Assembly (NCBI RefSeq): GCF_001613795.1
Contig: NZ_LPVZ01000004.1
Span: forward strand, 1 to 64,000
DNA length: 64,000 nt
Source of the DNA: Thalassospira sp. MCCC 1A01148
GTDB lineage: Bacteria; Pseudomonadota; Alphaproteobacteria; Rhodospirillales; Thalassospiraceae
Reading direction: 5' to 3'
Both the position numbers and the translations under genes were made by a program. This document shows, piece after piece, positions 26,615-35,173 of the stretch. Below the pieces are notes generated by a model. That model saw nothing but the letters and a program-made list of their open reading frames with translations, was not told where the DNA came from and did not search any database. Position 1 is the stretch's first letter; each line of letters starts with the position of its first letter.

Positions 26615-27028
26615 ATGTATCAGAAGATGCTCGTGCCTGTCGATTTGGCCCACGTTGAAAAATTGGATAAAGCAATTAAAACGGCGGTCGATCTAGCCAA
26701 GCATTACAAGGCCGAGATAAGCCTTCTCGGTGTCGGTACCAATACGCCGTCATCGGTTGCGCATACACCAAAGGAATTTGAACAGAAACTTCAGGCCTTC
26801 GCCGAAGATCTGGCGTCCAAGCATGGTGTAAGCACCAAGGCAATCGCCCACATTTCGCATGATCCTGCGGTGGATCTCAGCAAGGAACTTGTCGCCAAGG
26901 CCGACGAACTTGGTGTTGACGTGATCGTCATGGCATCGCACGTCCCCGGCGTTGCCGACCATATCTTTGCATCGCATGGCGGATATGTGGCGTCTCACTC
27001 GGATCTTTCTGTGTTCCTGGTGCGTTAA
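26615..27028 (+). CDS. UspA-family protein paired with BCCT transporter
   Basis: A 137-residue universal stress domain (MYQKMLVPVDLAHVEKLDKA, then VDVIVMASHVPGVAD and a C-terminal SVFLVR strand). The ATP-binding loop usually reads G-x2-G-x9-G-(S/T); here the first Gly is missing and the residue after the last Gly is another Gly (HVPG, nine residues, GGY), so nucleotide binding may be altered. GGAGG lies 6 nt before the ATG. It is 64 nt upstream of the BCCT gene on the same strand. In Halomonas the Usp protein TeaD sits with the ectoine TRAP transporter and modulates it; a similar role here is inference. Confidence 0.9.
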   Translation: MYQKMLVPVDLAHVEKLDKAIKTAVDLAKHYKAEISLLGVGTNTPSSVAHTPKEFEQKLQAFAEDLASKHGVSTKAIAHISHDPAVDLSKELVAKADELGVDVIVMASHVPGVADHIFASHGGYVASHSDLSVFLVR

Positions 27029-27092
27029 GGAATGCGGAAGAACTCTTACGGCTAGGGGTAGCTGTATATTCATTTAACCTAGGGAGTTTCAA

Positions 27093-28763
27093 ATGGGGTC
27101 TGAAACTGATACGGGCATTGAAAGCCCGGACGGTGCTGCGAACCCGATTGATACAGAATATGAAATCGGGCAAGACAATATCCAGGCAGAGATCGGGCCG
27201 TTTGGACTAGATGTCCACAACCCGGTCTTTTTGATTTCGGGTCTTGCGATTGTTGCATTCGTCTTTCTTACCCTGGCCTTTCAGGAAAGTGTCGGGCCGA
27301 TGTTCAACGACCTGCGTGGTTGGCTGACATCGACGTTCGACTGGTTCTTCCTGTCTGCTGCCAACGTGTTCGTCGTGTTGTGTCTGTTCCTTATTGTTTC
27401 ACCGCTGGGCCGTGTGCGTCTCGGTGGCGCGGACGCAACACCGGATTATTCCTATTCTGGCTGGTTTGCCATGCTGTTTGCTGCAGGCATGGGCATCGGT
27501 CTTATGTTCTATGGCGTGTCTGAGCCGATTTCACATTTCTCAAGCTCGATGGGAGGAATTGCTGTTGGTGAAGATGGCCTTCGTTCGGACTGGGCGCCGC
27601 TCGGTGCTGCAGCTGGCGATGCCGATGCTGCCTTTGATCTTGGCATGGCTGCGACCATTTTCCACTGGGGTCTTCACCCGTGGGCGATCTATGCCACGGT
27701 GGCTCTTGCACTGGCACTGTTTTCCTTTAACAAGGGCCTGCCGCTGACCATTCGTTCGATTTTCTATCCGATCTTTGGCGAGCGTGTCTGGGGCTGGACC
27801 GGCCACTTCATCGATATTCTGGCTGTTTTCGCAACCCTGTTTGGTCTTGCGACCTCGCTTGGGTTCGGGGCCGAACAGGCCAATGCCGGGCTTGATTACC
27901 TGTTTGGCATTTCGGTTTCCGATACCTCGAAGGTCTTCCTGATCGTCGGGATTACCGGTGTCGCGCTGATTTCGGTGCTGGCCGGTCTGGATGCCGGGGT
28001 CAAACGCCTGTCGGAAATCAACATGGTGCTGGCAGCGTTGCTGTTGCTGTTTGTGGTGCTGGTTGGTCCGACGATGGACATCATCACCGGCTTCTTCACC
28101 AGCCTGGTTGCCTATGTTGAATACCTGCCTGCGCTGTCGAACCCGGTCGGTCGCGAAGATGCCAACTTCAGCCAGGGTTGGACGTCCTTCTATTGGGCGT
28201 GGTGGATTTCCTGGTCACCGTTCGTCGGCATGTTCATCGCACGTGTTTCGCGTGGCCGTACGGTCCGTGAATTCATCACCTGCGTTCTGATCATTCCGTC
28301 TCTGGTTTGCGTTCTGTGGATGACTGCCTTTGGCGGTACCGCGGTTCACATGGTCAGCGAGGGTGTCTCGGCGATTGCCGAAGCAGGTCTTCCGATTAAG
28401 CTGTTCACCATGCTTGACCAGTTGCCCATGCAGGCAATCACATCCTTTATCGGGATTGTCTTGGTGATTGTCTTCTTCGTGACGTCTTCGGACTCTGGTT
28501 CGCTTGTGATTGATACCATCACCGCAGGCGGCAAGGTCGATGCACCTGTTCCCCAGCGTGTGTTCTGGTGCACCTTCGAAGGTCTGGTTGCGATTGCATT
28601 GTTGCTGGGCGGTGGTCTTGGATCATTGCAGGCCATGGCCGTCTCGACGGGCTTCCCGTTCGCGATCGTGCTGTTGTTGGCCTGTTATTCGATCATTCAG
28701 GGCCTGCGTTCCGAACCCAAGGCGGTCGGGGCAGGTGCAGAAGCATCTAACAGCAAGGACTAG
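27093..28763 (+). CDS. BCCT-family betaine/carnitine/choline transporter
   Basis: A 556-residue membrane protein with about 12 helices. BCCT signatures are present: GMGIGLMFYGVSEP in helix 3, FHWGLHPWAIYA, and the helix-8 motif WAWWISWSPFVGMFIARVSR followed by GRTVREF. The Gly-rich GMGIG stretch is of the type found in Na+-coupled betaine carriers such as BetP. Betaine, carnitine or choline import would feed the catabolic island about 10 kb away. The hydrophilic N-terminus (about 40 residues) is acidic and the C-terminal tail is short, unlike the long osmosensing tail of BetP, so nutrient uptake is more likely than osmoprotection. Confidence 0.95.
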   Translation: MGSETDTGIESPDGAANPIDTEYEIGQDNIQAEIGPFGLDVHNPVFLISGLAIVAFVFLTLAFQESVGPMFNDLRGWLTSTFDWFFLSAANVFVVLCLFLIVSPLGRVRLGGADATPDYSYSGWFAMLFAAGMGIGLMFYGVSEPISHFSSSMGGIAVGEDGLRSDWAPLGAAAGDADAAFDLGMAATIFHWGLHPWAIYATVALALALFSFNKGLPLTIRSIFYPIFGERVWGWTGHFIDILAVFATLFGLATSLGFGAEQANAGLDYLFGISVSDTSKVFLIVGITGVALISVLAGLDAGVKRLSEINMVLAALLLLFVVLVGPTMDIITGFFTSLVAYVEYLPALSNPVGREDANFSQGWTSFYWAWWISWSPFVGMFIARVSRGRTVREFITCVLIIPSLVCVLWMTAFGGTAVHMVSEGVSAIAEAGLPIKLFTMLDQLPMQAITSFIGIVLVIVFFVTSSDSGSLVIDTITAGGKVDAPVPQRVFWCTFEGLVAIALLLGGGLGSLQAMAVSTGFPFAIVLLLACYSIIQGLRSEPKAVGAGAEASNSKD

Positions 28764-28777
28764 AAAACAGACTTGTA

Positions 28778-28808
28778 TGTGTCGCGGCCATTCATAGGCC
28801 GCGACACA
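28778..28808. terminator. First hairpin downstream of BCCT gene
   Basis: Perfect 12-bp stem TGTGTCGCGGCC (28778-28789) with GGCCGCGACACA (28797-28808) and a 7-nt loop. No T run follows; it may act with the second hairpin or protect the 3' end. Confidence 0.6.
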
Positions 28809-28812
28809 TCCC

Positions 28813-28851
28813 AAAAACAAAAGGGGCACCAAACGGTGCCCCTTTTGTTTT
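28813..28851. terminator. Bidirectional terminator between BCCT and META genes
   Basis: A perfect 17-bp stem (28814-28830 with 28835-28851; core GGGGCACC) around a 4-nt loop, with A-rich and T-rich flanks in the stem itself. It serves the convergent BCCT and META-domain genes. Confidence 0.93.
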
Positions 28852-28879
28852 GTCAGATCTTGCAAAGTGTTGGGAATGC

Positions 28880-29338
28880 TCAGGGATTGCCGGGCGCAAA
28901 TTCGATCACGGCCTTGCCGTCAACGTCCCGAAGAACAAGGTGCCCGTCCGTCACATCCCAACTGTCAACGAGAACGAAAGCACCACTTAGGGCGTTCTCG
29001 ATCTGCATGGCTTCTTCTGCGATACACATTTTCCGCGTCATTGCCAGTTGCGCGACGCCAAGTGACGATCCGGATTGTGTGTAGCCGCCGGAATACTGAT
29101 TGCACCCGGCATTGCCTGATACCATGCCATCGTCGGAAAATGTTGCGGTTGCCGTGACTGGCGGTGTTGGCGAAAGGGTGCTGTTGCCTTCCGTCACATT
29201 GACCAATTGCCACTCCTGACCGGTGACAGTCGACCAGTCAGCGGACATATTGCCATTTGACGTCGCGCTGCACGCTCCAAGCGATACCAAAGCCGCGACG
29301 GCCAAAGTGGAAACGAACCTGTACTTTACACGATACAT
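28880..29338 (-). CDS. META-domain lipoprotein
   Basis: A 152-residue secreted protein. The signal peptide ends in a lipobox LGAC (Cys at about residue 23), so the mature protein is probably a lipoprotein. The remainder is a META domain as in HslJ: TGQEWQLVNVTEG, a FSDDGMVSGNAGCNQYSGGY segment and MTRKMCIAEEAMQIENALSG. The two core cysteines may form a disulfide. META proteins are linked with envelope stress and heat-shock responses; no specific function is known here. It is a single gene with its own promoter region upstream. Confidence 0.88.
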   Translation of the reverse strand: MYRVKYRFVSTLAVAALVSLGACSATSNGNMSADWSTVTGQEWQLVNVTEGNSTLSPTPPVTATATFSDDGMVSGNAGCNQYSGGYTQSGSSLGVAQLAMTRKMCIAEEAMQIENALSGAFVLVDSWDVTDGHLVLRDVDGKAVIEFAPGNP

Positions 29339-29554
29339 GCGTGGAATCCTGTGTTGCTTGCCCGATCATACCCGGCCTTACTGCCGATGGTTGCAATTCA
29401 GCCTATCATATTTTCAAAGACCTGTGCGCCATACAGATGGAGCTCGCCTTGAAAACGTCTTTGCGCTGGGCGATGGCTTATGGCTATGTTGTAAAGCCCT
29501 TTGGCGCATGATCCTTGCGTCTTTTCCCGTTTTTAGAATCAAGGCCCACCACCG

Positions 29555-30550
29555 ATGAAGATTTCGCTTAAAGATGCCCACACGCTTGTGTGTGAAACCC
29601 TGATGCGTTGCAACGTAATCGCCGAAAATGCCGCATCGGTGGCAACCGCACTGGTGGCGGCGGAGGCATCCGGACAAGGCGGGCACGGATTTCGTCGCGT
29701 GCCGGCTTATGCGGCGCAGGCAAAAGCCGGCAAAGTTGATGGTACGGTTCGGCCGGTTTTTGAAAAGCCGTCTCCCGGCGTGCTGCGGATTGACGCGCAG
29801 CATGGATTTGCCTATCCGGCGCTTGATTTGATGATGGGTCACTTGCCAGAAATGGCCCGCACTCAGGGTATTGCGATTGCCTCAATCCACAGATCACATC
29901 ACGCGGGCGTCATGGGCCTGACGGTTGAACGTCTTGCAGAACAGGGGCTAGCGGCAATGATGTTTGCCAATGCGCCGGCGGCAATGGCAGCGTGGGGCGG
30001 GCGCCGTCCGATGTTTGGGACAAACCCGATTGCCTTCGGTGTGCCGGTGGGCGATGCCGGTGATCCGATCATCATTGACCTTGCCCTGTCAAAAGTTGCG
30101 CGCGGCAAAATCATGGCTGCAAAGCAGAAAGGTGCGGAAATTCCCGACGACTGGGCACTGGATGTGGATGGCAACCCGACCACTGATGCCCAGAAAGCCC
30201 TTGATGGTACGATGATCCCGGCTGGTGGGGTCAAAGGGGCGGCACTTGCCATGATGGTGGAACTGCTTGCGGCTGGACTTACCGGCGCACAGTTCGGTCA
30301 CCAGTCTTCGTCACTTTTTGATGACAAAGGCGCACCACCTGCGCTTGGACAACTGATCATTGCCATTGACCCCAAGGCAACCGGCGGCGTGGGCGTAATG
30401 GATCACCTTGCCTATATTGCAAACGAGATTGCCGCAGAAGAAGGCGTGCGTCTGCCGGGGCGTCGCGGCAAGCAGGCACGTGCGCTTGCCGAAGATGAGG
30501 GTCTTGAGATCGAAGACGACGTCATGGAAGCCATCGGTCAAATTAAATAA
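29555..30550 (+). CDS. Type-2 malate/L-lactate dehydrogenase (Ldh_2 family)
   Basis: A 331-residue NAD(P)-dependent oxidoreductase of the YlbC/AllD/ComC family, structurally unrelated to the Rossmann lactate dehydrogenase at 12910. Typical segments are EASGQGGHGFRRVPAYA, the catalytic-His region IASIHRSHHAGVMGL, the cofactor-binding MFGTNPIAFGVP and PAGGVKGAALAMMVELLAAGLTGA. Family members oxidise malate, ureidoglycolate, sulfolactate or delta-1-piperideine/pyrroline-2-carboxylates; the exact substrate cannot be read here. It stands alone between the META gene and the phn locus. Confidence 0.88.
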   Translation: MKISLKDAHTLVCETLMRCNVIAENAASVATALVAAEASGQGGHGFRRVPAYAAQAKAGKVDGTVRPVFEKPSPGVLRIDAQHGFAYPALDLMMGHLPEMARTQGIAIASIHRSHHAGVMGLTVERLAEQGLAAMMFANAPAAMAAWGGRRPMFGTNPIAFGVPVGDAGDPIIIDLALSKVARGKIMAAKQKGAEIPDDWALDVDGNPTTDAQKALDGTMIPAGGVKGAALAMMVELLAAGLTGAQFGHQSSSLFDDKGAPPALGQLIIAIDPKATGGVGVMDHLAYIANEIAAEEGVRLPGRRGKQARALAEDEGLEIEDDVMEAIGQIK

Positions 30551-30853
30551 ATTTCCCAGTGTATGTGTCTGTATTTATGCCAAAATTGTCGATGCAGAAT
30601 GTTTGACTGTCTTATAGATTTAAGATGGGGCATTCATCAGATAAATTTCTGCTGAGAAAGTCGGGACTGTTACAGAAATAATGTGGGAATTACAGGAAAA
30701 TACTTCGATGAATTCTTGATGTATAGACAAGTTTAATTGTTGTCGGGGCGATATGCTCTGCGTAATCATCGAACTGTAACATCAGTGTCACCGTAGAGTC
30801 GCCGTTTGTGCGTAGCTTCTTCATCCAGCGAAACACATTCAGGCGACTTTTTG
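30551..30853. other. Upstream region of the phnCDE operon
   Basis: About 300 AT-rich nt without a gene, containing the Pho-box-like site annotated at 30774. No clear terminator for the preceding dehydrogenase gene was found. Confidence 0.5.
30774..30791 (+). promoter_or_regulatory. Pho-box-like PhoB site upstream of phnC
   Basis: CTGTAAC-ATCA-GTGTCAC reads as two 7-bp half-sites in direct orientation 11 bp apart, close to the consensus CTGTCAT-N4-CTGTCAT/C. It lies 62 bp before the phnC start. Phosphate-starvation control of phosphonate transport is well established; the specific binding is inference. Confidence 0.6.
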
Positions 30854-31699
30854 ATGCTGGTTGTAGATATCTCTGGACTGAACAAAAGCTTTACCCGTGA
30901 CAAGCGCGCACTCAGCGATGTCAAACTGCAAGTGCGGGAAGGCGAGATGGTGGCGCTGATTGGCGCATCGGGTTCGGGAAAATCCACATTGATCCGTCAC
31001 ATTGCCGGTTTGCTGCGCGGGGATCGCGACGGCGGCAAGATCGCGGTGTTTGGCGAGATCATTCAGGAAAACGGCAAAATATCCCGCGGTGCGCGCAAGG
31101 TGCGCACTGAAATCGGTGTTGTTTTCCAGCAGTTCAATCTGGTCAGCCGCCTGTCGGTTCTGACAAACGTATTGATGGGGCTTTTGGGCCGTGTTCCGGC
31201 ATGGCGCGGATCGCTTGGCCTGTTCACCAAGGCTGAAAAACGGCGCGCCATGAGCGCGCTTTCGCGTGTTGGTATTGATGCCCATGCTTCCAAGAAAGCG
31301 CGTAACCTTTCAGGTGGTCAGCAGCAGCGCGCGGCCATTGCGCGCACCATTACCCAGGGCGCCCGACTTATTCTTGCTGACGAGCCGATTGCATCGCTTG
31401 ATCCGGCATCGTCGCGCAAGGTGATGAACACGCTTGATCGCGTGAACCGCGAAGACAACGTCACCGTCATCGTATCGCTTCATCAGGTTGATTACGCAAA
31501 AGACTACTGCAAACGCACCATCGCCATGCGCGATGGTGAAGTCGTTTTTGACGGACCGTCAAGCGAACTGACGCCGCAATTCCTTCAGGAACTTTACGGC
31601 GAACATTCTTCCGAACTTTTTGCCGATGGTGCGGCACAGGCTGCCGAGCCTGTTGTAAAGCCCATCGCAGAAAAGGACCTGGCTGTCGCAACAAGCTAG
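30854..31699 (+). CDS. phnC: Phosphonate ABC transporter ATP-binding protein
   Basis: A 281-residue ABC ATPase. Walker A is GASGSGKST (37-45), the Q loop VVFQQFNLV, signature LSGGQQQRAAIARTI and Walker B LILADEPIASLDP. A PhnC-type match is supported by LLGRVPAWRGSLGLF and by the following phnD and phnE genes. A non-conserved C-terminal tail (about 35 residues, Ala/Glu-rich) extends past the usual end. The ATG at 30854 is the normal family start; a GTG 16 codons earlier lies in frame. Confidence 0.95.
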   Translation: MLVVDISGLNKSFTRDKRALSDVKLQVREGEMVALIGASGSGKSTLIRHIAGLLRGDRDGGKIAVFGEIIQENGKISRGARKVRTEIGVVFQQFNLVSRLSVLTNVLMGLLGRVPAWRGSLGLFTKAEKRRAMSALSRVGIDAHASKKARNLSGGQQQRAAIARTITQGARLILADEPIASLDPASSRKVMNTLDRVNREDNVTVIVSLHQVDYAKDYCKRTIAMRDGEVVFDGPSSELTPQFLQELYGEHSSELFADGAAQAAEPVVKPIAEKDLAVATS

Positions 31700-31769
31700 C
31701 CGGGCCAGTTGTCATGACTGCCTTACCTTCTCGAAACATGTCCAAATCTATTCTGACAGGGGACTTCTT

Positions 31770-32786
31770 ATGAACGTTAAGACAATCGCATCCGCAGCAT
31801 TTGCGGCCACGATGCTGGCATCCGTTGTTGCCAAGGCCGATGTTGAATTCAAGCCGCTCGAACAGGATCCGGAAACCATCGTTTTTGGTATCATTTCGAC
31901 CGAATCTACCTCTAACCTCAAAGCTCAGTGGCAGCCGCTGATCGATGACATGGAAGAAGCACTTGGCAAAGACGTCGAGGCATTCTTTGCCCCCGATTAT
32001 GCAGGCATCATCGAAGGCATGCGCTTTGGCAAGGTTCATGTTGGCTGGTTTGGGAACAAGTCGGCAATGGAAGCCGTTGACCGCGCTGGTGGTGAAGTTT
32101 TCGTTCAGACGTCGAAATCCGATGGGTCGAACGGCTACTATTCCCACATCATCACCCAGGCTGACAACGACAAGGTCAAAACCCTTGAAGACATGCTGAA
32201 ATGTGACGGTTCGCTGAACTTCGGGATCGGTGATCCGAACTCGACCTCGGGCTTCCTGGTTCCGTCCTATTATGTGTTTGCGAAAAACGGCGTTGACCCG
32301 AAAGAGTGCTTCAAGACCGTTCGTAACGCCAACCACGAAACCAACCTGATGGCGACTGCCAACAAACAGGTTGATGTTGCTGCCAACAACTCCGAGCAGC
32401 TTGGCCGTACCCAGATGAACAAGCCGGAAATCACCGACAAGGTCAAAGTCATCTGGACCTCGCCCCTGATCCCGTCTGACCCGATGGTTTACCGTAAGGA
32501 CCTGTCGCGCGAAATGAAATCCGAAATCAAGGCATTCTTCCTTGGTTACGGTCGTTTCGGTGATGTTGAAAGTGCCAAGGAAGTTCTTGCCAACAACTCC
32601 GATGGCATGGGTCTTTTCATGGAAAGCTCCAACGCGCAGCTTTACCCGATCCGTCAGCTGGCCCTGTTCAAGGACAAGCTGAAAATCCAGAACACCGAAG
32701 AGCTTTCTGCTGAAGAAAAAGCAGAACGTGTTGCCGAGATCGACAAGAAACTTGCTGAACTCGACATCCTGGTTGCCTACCAGTAA
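31770..32786 (+). CDS. phnD: Phosphonate ABC transporter substrate-binding protein
   Basis: A 338-residue periplasmic binding protein with a Sec signal peptide (MNVKTIASAAFAATMLASVV, cleavage near residue 22-24). PhnD features include IVFGIISTESTSNLKAQWQP, FAPDYAGIIEGMRFGKVHVG with WFGNKSA, and FGIGDPNSTSGFLVPSYY lining the ligand site. GGGG-A ribosome site 6-8 nt upstream. It delivers phosphonates (2-aminoethylphosphonate, methylphosphonate) to PhnE/PhnC. A strong hairpin follows before phnE. Confidence 0.96.
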   Translation: MNVKTIASAAFAATMLASVVAKADVEFKPLEQDPETIVFGIISTESTSNLKAQWQPLIDDMEEALGKDVEAFFAPDYAGIIEGMRFGKVHVGWFGNKSAMEAVDRAGGEVFVQTSKSDGSNGYYSHIITQADNDKVKTLEDMLKCDGSLNFGIGDPNSTSGFLVPSYYVFAKNGVDPKECFKTVRNANHETNLMATANKQVDVAANNSEQLGRTQMNKPEITDKVKVIWTSPLIPSDPMVYRKDLSREMKSEIKAFFLGYGRFGDVESAKEVLANNSDGMGLFMESSNAQLYPIRQLALFKDKLKIQNTEELSAEEKAERVAEIDKKLAELDILVAYQ

Positions 32787-32797
32787 CCGACTTTTCG

Positions 32798-32828
32798 ACA
32801 GGGAGTGCGCCAAGGGTGCGCTCCCTGT
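32798..32828 (+). terminator. Hairpin between phnD and phnE
   Basis: ACAGGGAG and TGCGCC (32798-32811) pair with GGTGCG and CTCCCTGT (32815-32828), 14 bp including two G-T pairs, 3-nt loop, then TTTGCTTTT. It can act as a leaky terminator or 3' protection so that PhnD is made in excess over PhnE. Confidence 0.7.
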
Positions 32829-32854
32829 TTGCTTTTAATTCCGGGATTTGAACG

Positions 32855-33667
32855 ATGAACAGCAGCATTTCTTCGACATCATCTGTCGCAACGGAGCTTC
32901 CGCCGCGTGACCTTAAACGGTCTGCATCAAGCTTCCTGCTTTGGGCGATCATCCTTGGACTTCTGGCCATGTCGTGGGAGGGGGCAGATATGCGCCCGAT
33001 GGCGCTGTTTGAAAACAGCGGCAACATGGTCGACTTTGCCGAGGGCTTCTTCCCGCCCGATTTCCTGATGTGGAAGATGTATGTCGAAGAAATGTGGATC
33101 ACCATCCAGATTGCGATCTGGGGCACAGCGCTTTCCATCGTTTGTTCGATCCCGTTCGGTATTCTTTCTTCTGAAAATATCGTTCCTGTCTGGGTCTATC
33201 AGCCGGTCCGTCGCCTGATGGATTCCTTCCGCGCGATCAACGAAATGGTCTTTGCCATGCTGTTCGTCGTTGCGGTCGGCCTGGGCCCATTTGCCGGTGT
33301 CCTGGCCCTTTGGATTCACACCACGGGCGTTCTGGCCAAACTGTTTTCCGAGGCTGTTGAGGCGATTGATCCCGAACCGGTCGAAGGCATTCGTGCAACG
33401 GGCGCCAATGCGCTTCAGGAAGTCATCTTTGGCGTGATCCCGCAGGTCTTGCCACTTTGGATTTCCTATTCGCTGTATCGCTTTGAATCCAATGTGCGGT
33501 CGGCGACGGTGCTGGGCATTGTTGGGGCCGGCGGCATCGGCATGGTGCTGTGGGAATATATCCGTGGCTTCTATTACGCGGAAACAGCGGCGGTCATGAT
33601 CATCATCATCATTTCGGTCAGTTTGCTGGATATGGTGTCCCAGCGTCTTCGCAAACTGGTGACTTGA
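32855..33667 (+). CDS. phnE: Phosphonate ABC transporter permease
   Basis: A 270-residue inner-membrane permease. After a first helix ([20 protein letters not shown]) come the PhnE-type segments [37 protein letters not shown] and the EAA-type loop [20 protein letters not shown]. The C-terminus has [20 protein letters not shown]. Only one permease gene is present, so PhnE probably acts as a homodimer, as in E. coli. Three bases separate it from the next gene. Confidence 0.95.
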   Translation: MNSSISSTSSVATELPPRDLKRSASSFLLWAIILGLLAMSWEGADMRPMALFENSGNMVDFAEGFFPPDFLMWKMYVEEMWITIQIAIWGTALSIVCSIPFGILSSENIVPVWVYQPVRRLMDSFRAINEMVFAMLFVVAVGLGPFAGVLALWIHTTGVLAKLFSEAVEAIDPEPVEGIRATGANALQEVIFGVIPQVLPLWISYSLYRFESNVRSATVLGIVGAGGIGMVLWEYIRGFYYAETAAVMIIIIISVSLLDMVSQRLRKLVT

Positions 33668-33670
33668 TCG

Positions 33671-34318
33671 ATGGGCTTTAAGATCACGCAGGCCAAACCG
33701 GCAATGAAGGCATTGTCGGAACGGCCCACGATTGACGATAGTGCGATTGTCGTTGATTGCGAAATGGGGATCTGGACCGAAGTCGGTGCACGAACCTCGA
33801 TGCGCGAAACGAAAATGGATGATTATTCCTATGTCGTGAATGACAGCGAGATCATCTATTCCGATATCGGCAAGTTCGTAAATATCGCTGCCCATACACG
33901 CATCAACCCGGGACAACATCCGATGGACCGGGCCTCGATGCATCATTTCCAATATCGCTCCAGCGCTTATGAACTGGGTGAAGATGATCCGGCCTTCTTT
34001 GACTGGCGTCGTGAGAAGCGCGTGCGACTTGAACACGATGTCTGGATCGGGCACGGGGCAATTGTCCAGGGTGGAGTGACCATTGGCATCGGTTCTGTCG
34101 TGGGATCGGGTGCGGTGGTGACCAAGGATGTCCCGCCCTACACGATTGTGACGGGTATTCCGGCAGCACCGCTGCGTCCGCGGTTTGAGGCCGATATTAT
34201 CGAGTCATTGTTACGCATTCGCTGGTGGGACTGGTCGCACGAAATGCTGCGCGAAAGATTGCAGGATTTCCGAACGCTTCCGGTGCGGGACTTTTGCCTG
34301 CGATACGATACGGTCTAA
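33671..34318 (+). CDS. Phosphonate-operon hexapeptide-repeat acetyltransferase
   Basis: A 215-residue left-handed beta-helix (LbH) transferase. Hexapeptide repeats run from about residue 18 to 160 ([63 protein letters not shown]). It fits the family of acetyltransferases found specifically in phn operons. Its likely job parallels PhnO of E. coli, a GNAT protein that N-acetylates aminoalkylphosphonates, but the fold is different and the substrate is inferred. It directly follows phnE by 3 nt and shares its transcript. Confidence 0.88.
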   Translation: MGFKITQAKPAMKALSERPTIDDSAIVVDCEMGIWTEVGARTSMRETKMDDYSYVVNDSEIIYSDIGKFVNIAAHTRINPGQHPMDRASMHHFQYRSSAYELGEDDPAFFDWRREKRVRLEHDVWIGHGAIVQGGVTIGIGSVVGSGAVVTKDVPPYTIVTGIPAAPLRPRFEADIIESLLRIRWWDWSHEMLRERLQDFRTLPVRDFCLRYDTV

Positions 34319-34418
34319 GGGGGCTGACTTTCCCAGTGATAAGATCGGCGTCGGAGGTTAATCTAATCGCTCCGGCGCTTCTTGTTTTCTCATCTGCTTT
34401 TGTTTACAGAGTTCATTC

Positions 34419-35120
34419 ATGACTGAACAATACCAACGCTATGGCATTTACTTCGCGCCAGAACCGCAAAGCGCGCTGGGGCAGTTTGGGAATGCCTGGT
34501 TGGGGCGGGATCCCGAAACCGGGAATGTTTTACATCGCCCCGAGGTCACTGGCTTATCCGAAGCTGACATCGTCGCAGCAACCACATCGCCAACCCGCTA
34601 TGGGTTTCACGGAACGCTAAAACCGCCATTTTCTTTGGCTGGTGGTATGGATCTTTCTGATCTTGAATTGGCCATCGCCGATTTGTGCGATGTAACGGCG
34701 CCGGTGGTTTGCGGTCCGTTGATGCTAAAGCCGCTTGGGCGGTTTCTGGCGCTTGTTCCAACCGAACCCGTCGCAGATTTGGCGGAGCTTGCGGCGTCGT
34801 TCGTGCGCAAACTGGATGACTTCCGGCAGCCCGAAGACGAAGCGGCGATGAACAAGCGTCGGGCGGCAGGTTTAAGTGATCGTCAGGAAGAAAATCTTGT
34901 GCGTTGGGGCTACCCCTATGTCATGGATGAATTCCGCTTCCACCTGACATTGACCAACAAGCTCGCGGATGATCAGGTCACGTTCATGAGGGATGCATTA
35001 TCGGGTCAGGTCGTACCGCTTTGCGAGGCACCATTTACCGTGCGTGAGGTCTGTCTTTTTGGTGATCCGGGCGATCAGAAGCCGTTCAGATTGCTCAAAC
35101 GCTTCTCGTTGAATGGATAA
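34419..35120 (+). CDS. DUF1045 phosphonate-operon protein, 2H phosphoesterase fold
   Basis: A 233-residue protein of the DUF1045 family, which is found almost only in C-P lyase operons. Two His-x-Thr motifs, H64-G-T66 (GFHGTLKPP) and H175-L-T177 (FRFHLTLTN), are the catalytic pair of 2H phosphoesterases, which open cyclic phosphates or hydrolyse phosphodiesters. C-P lyase makes 5-phosphoribosyl 1,2-cyclic phosphate; E. coli opens it with PhnP, which is not found in this window, and PhnN then acts on the ribose 1,5-bisphosphate. This protein is therefore a strong candidate for the missing cyclic phosphodiesterase step. That role is inference. It ends at the convergent terminator with phnN. Confidence 0.87.
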   Translation: MTEQYQRYGIYFAPEPQSALGQFGNAWLGRDPETGNVLHRPEVTGLSEADIVAATTSPTRYGFHGTLKPPFSLAGGMDLSDLELAIADLCDVTAPVVCGPLMLKPLGRFLALVPTEPVADLAELAASFVRKLDDFRQPEDEAAMNKRRAAGLSDRQEENLVRWGYPYVMDEFRFHLTLTNKLADDQVTFMRDALSGQVVPLCEAPFTVREVCLFGDPGDQKPFRLLKRFSLNG

Positions 35121-35149
35121 AATGCTGCACTTTAAGGGTGCAGCATTTT
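35119..35149. terminator. Bidirectional terminator between the two phn operons
   Basis: AAAATGCTGCAC (35119-35130) pairs perfectly with GTGCAGCATTTT (35138-35149) around a 7-nt loop, followed by TG and TTT. It overlaps the stop codon of the DUF1045 gene and lies 24 nt beyond the phnN stop. Confidence 0.9.
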
Positions 35150-35173
35150 TGTTTGCCGGTGCCAGTGCCAGTC

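Noticed and set aside
31467-32813. 448-codon open frame antisense to phnD and the end of phnC
   Set aside because: It mirrors two confidently identified genes and crosses their intergenic gap; no protein features.
32927-34054. 375-codon frame antisense to phnE and the acetyltransferase
   Set aside because: Same reason; His/Asp-rich composition typical of an antisense shadow.
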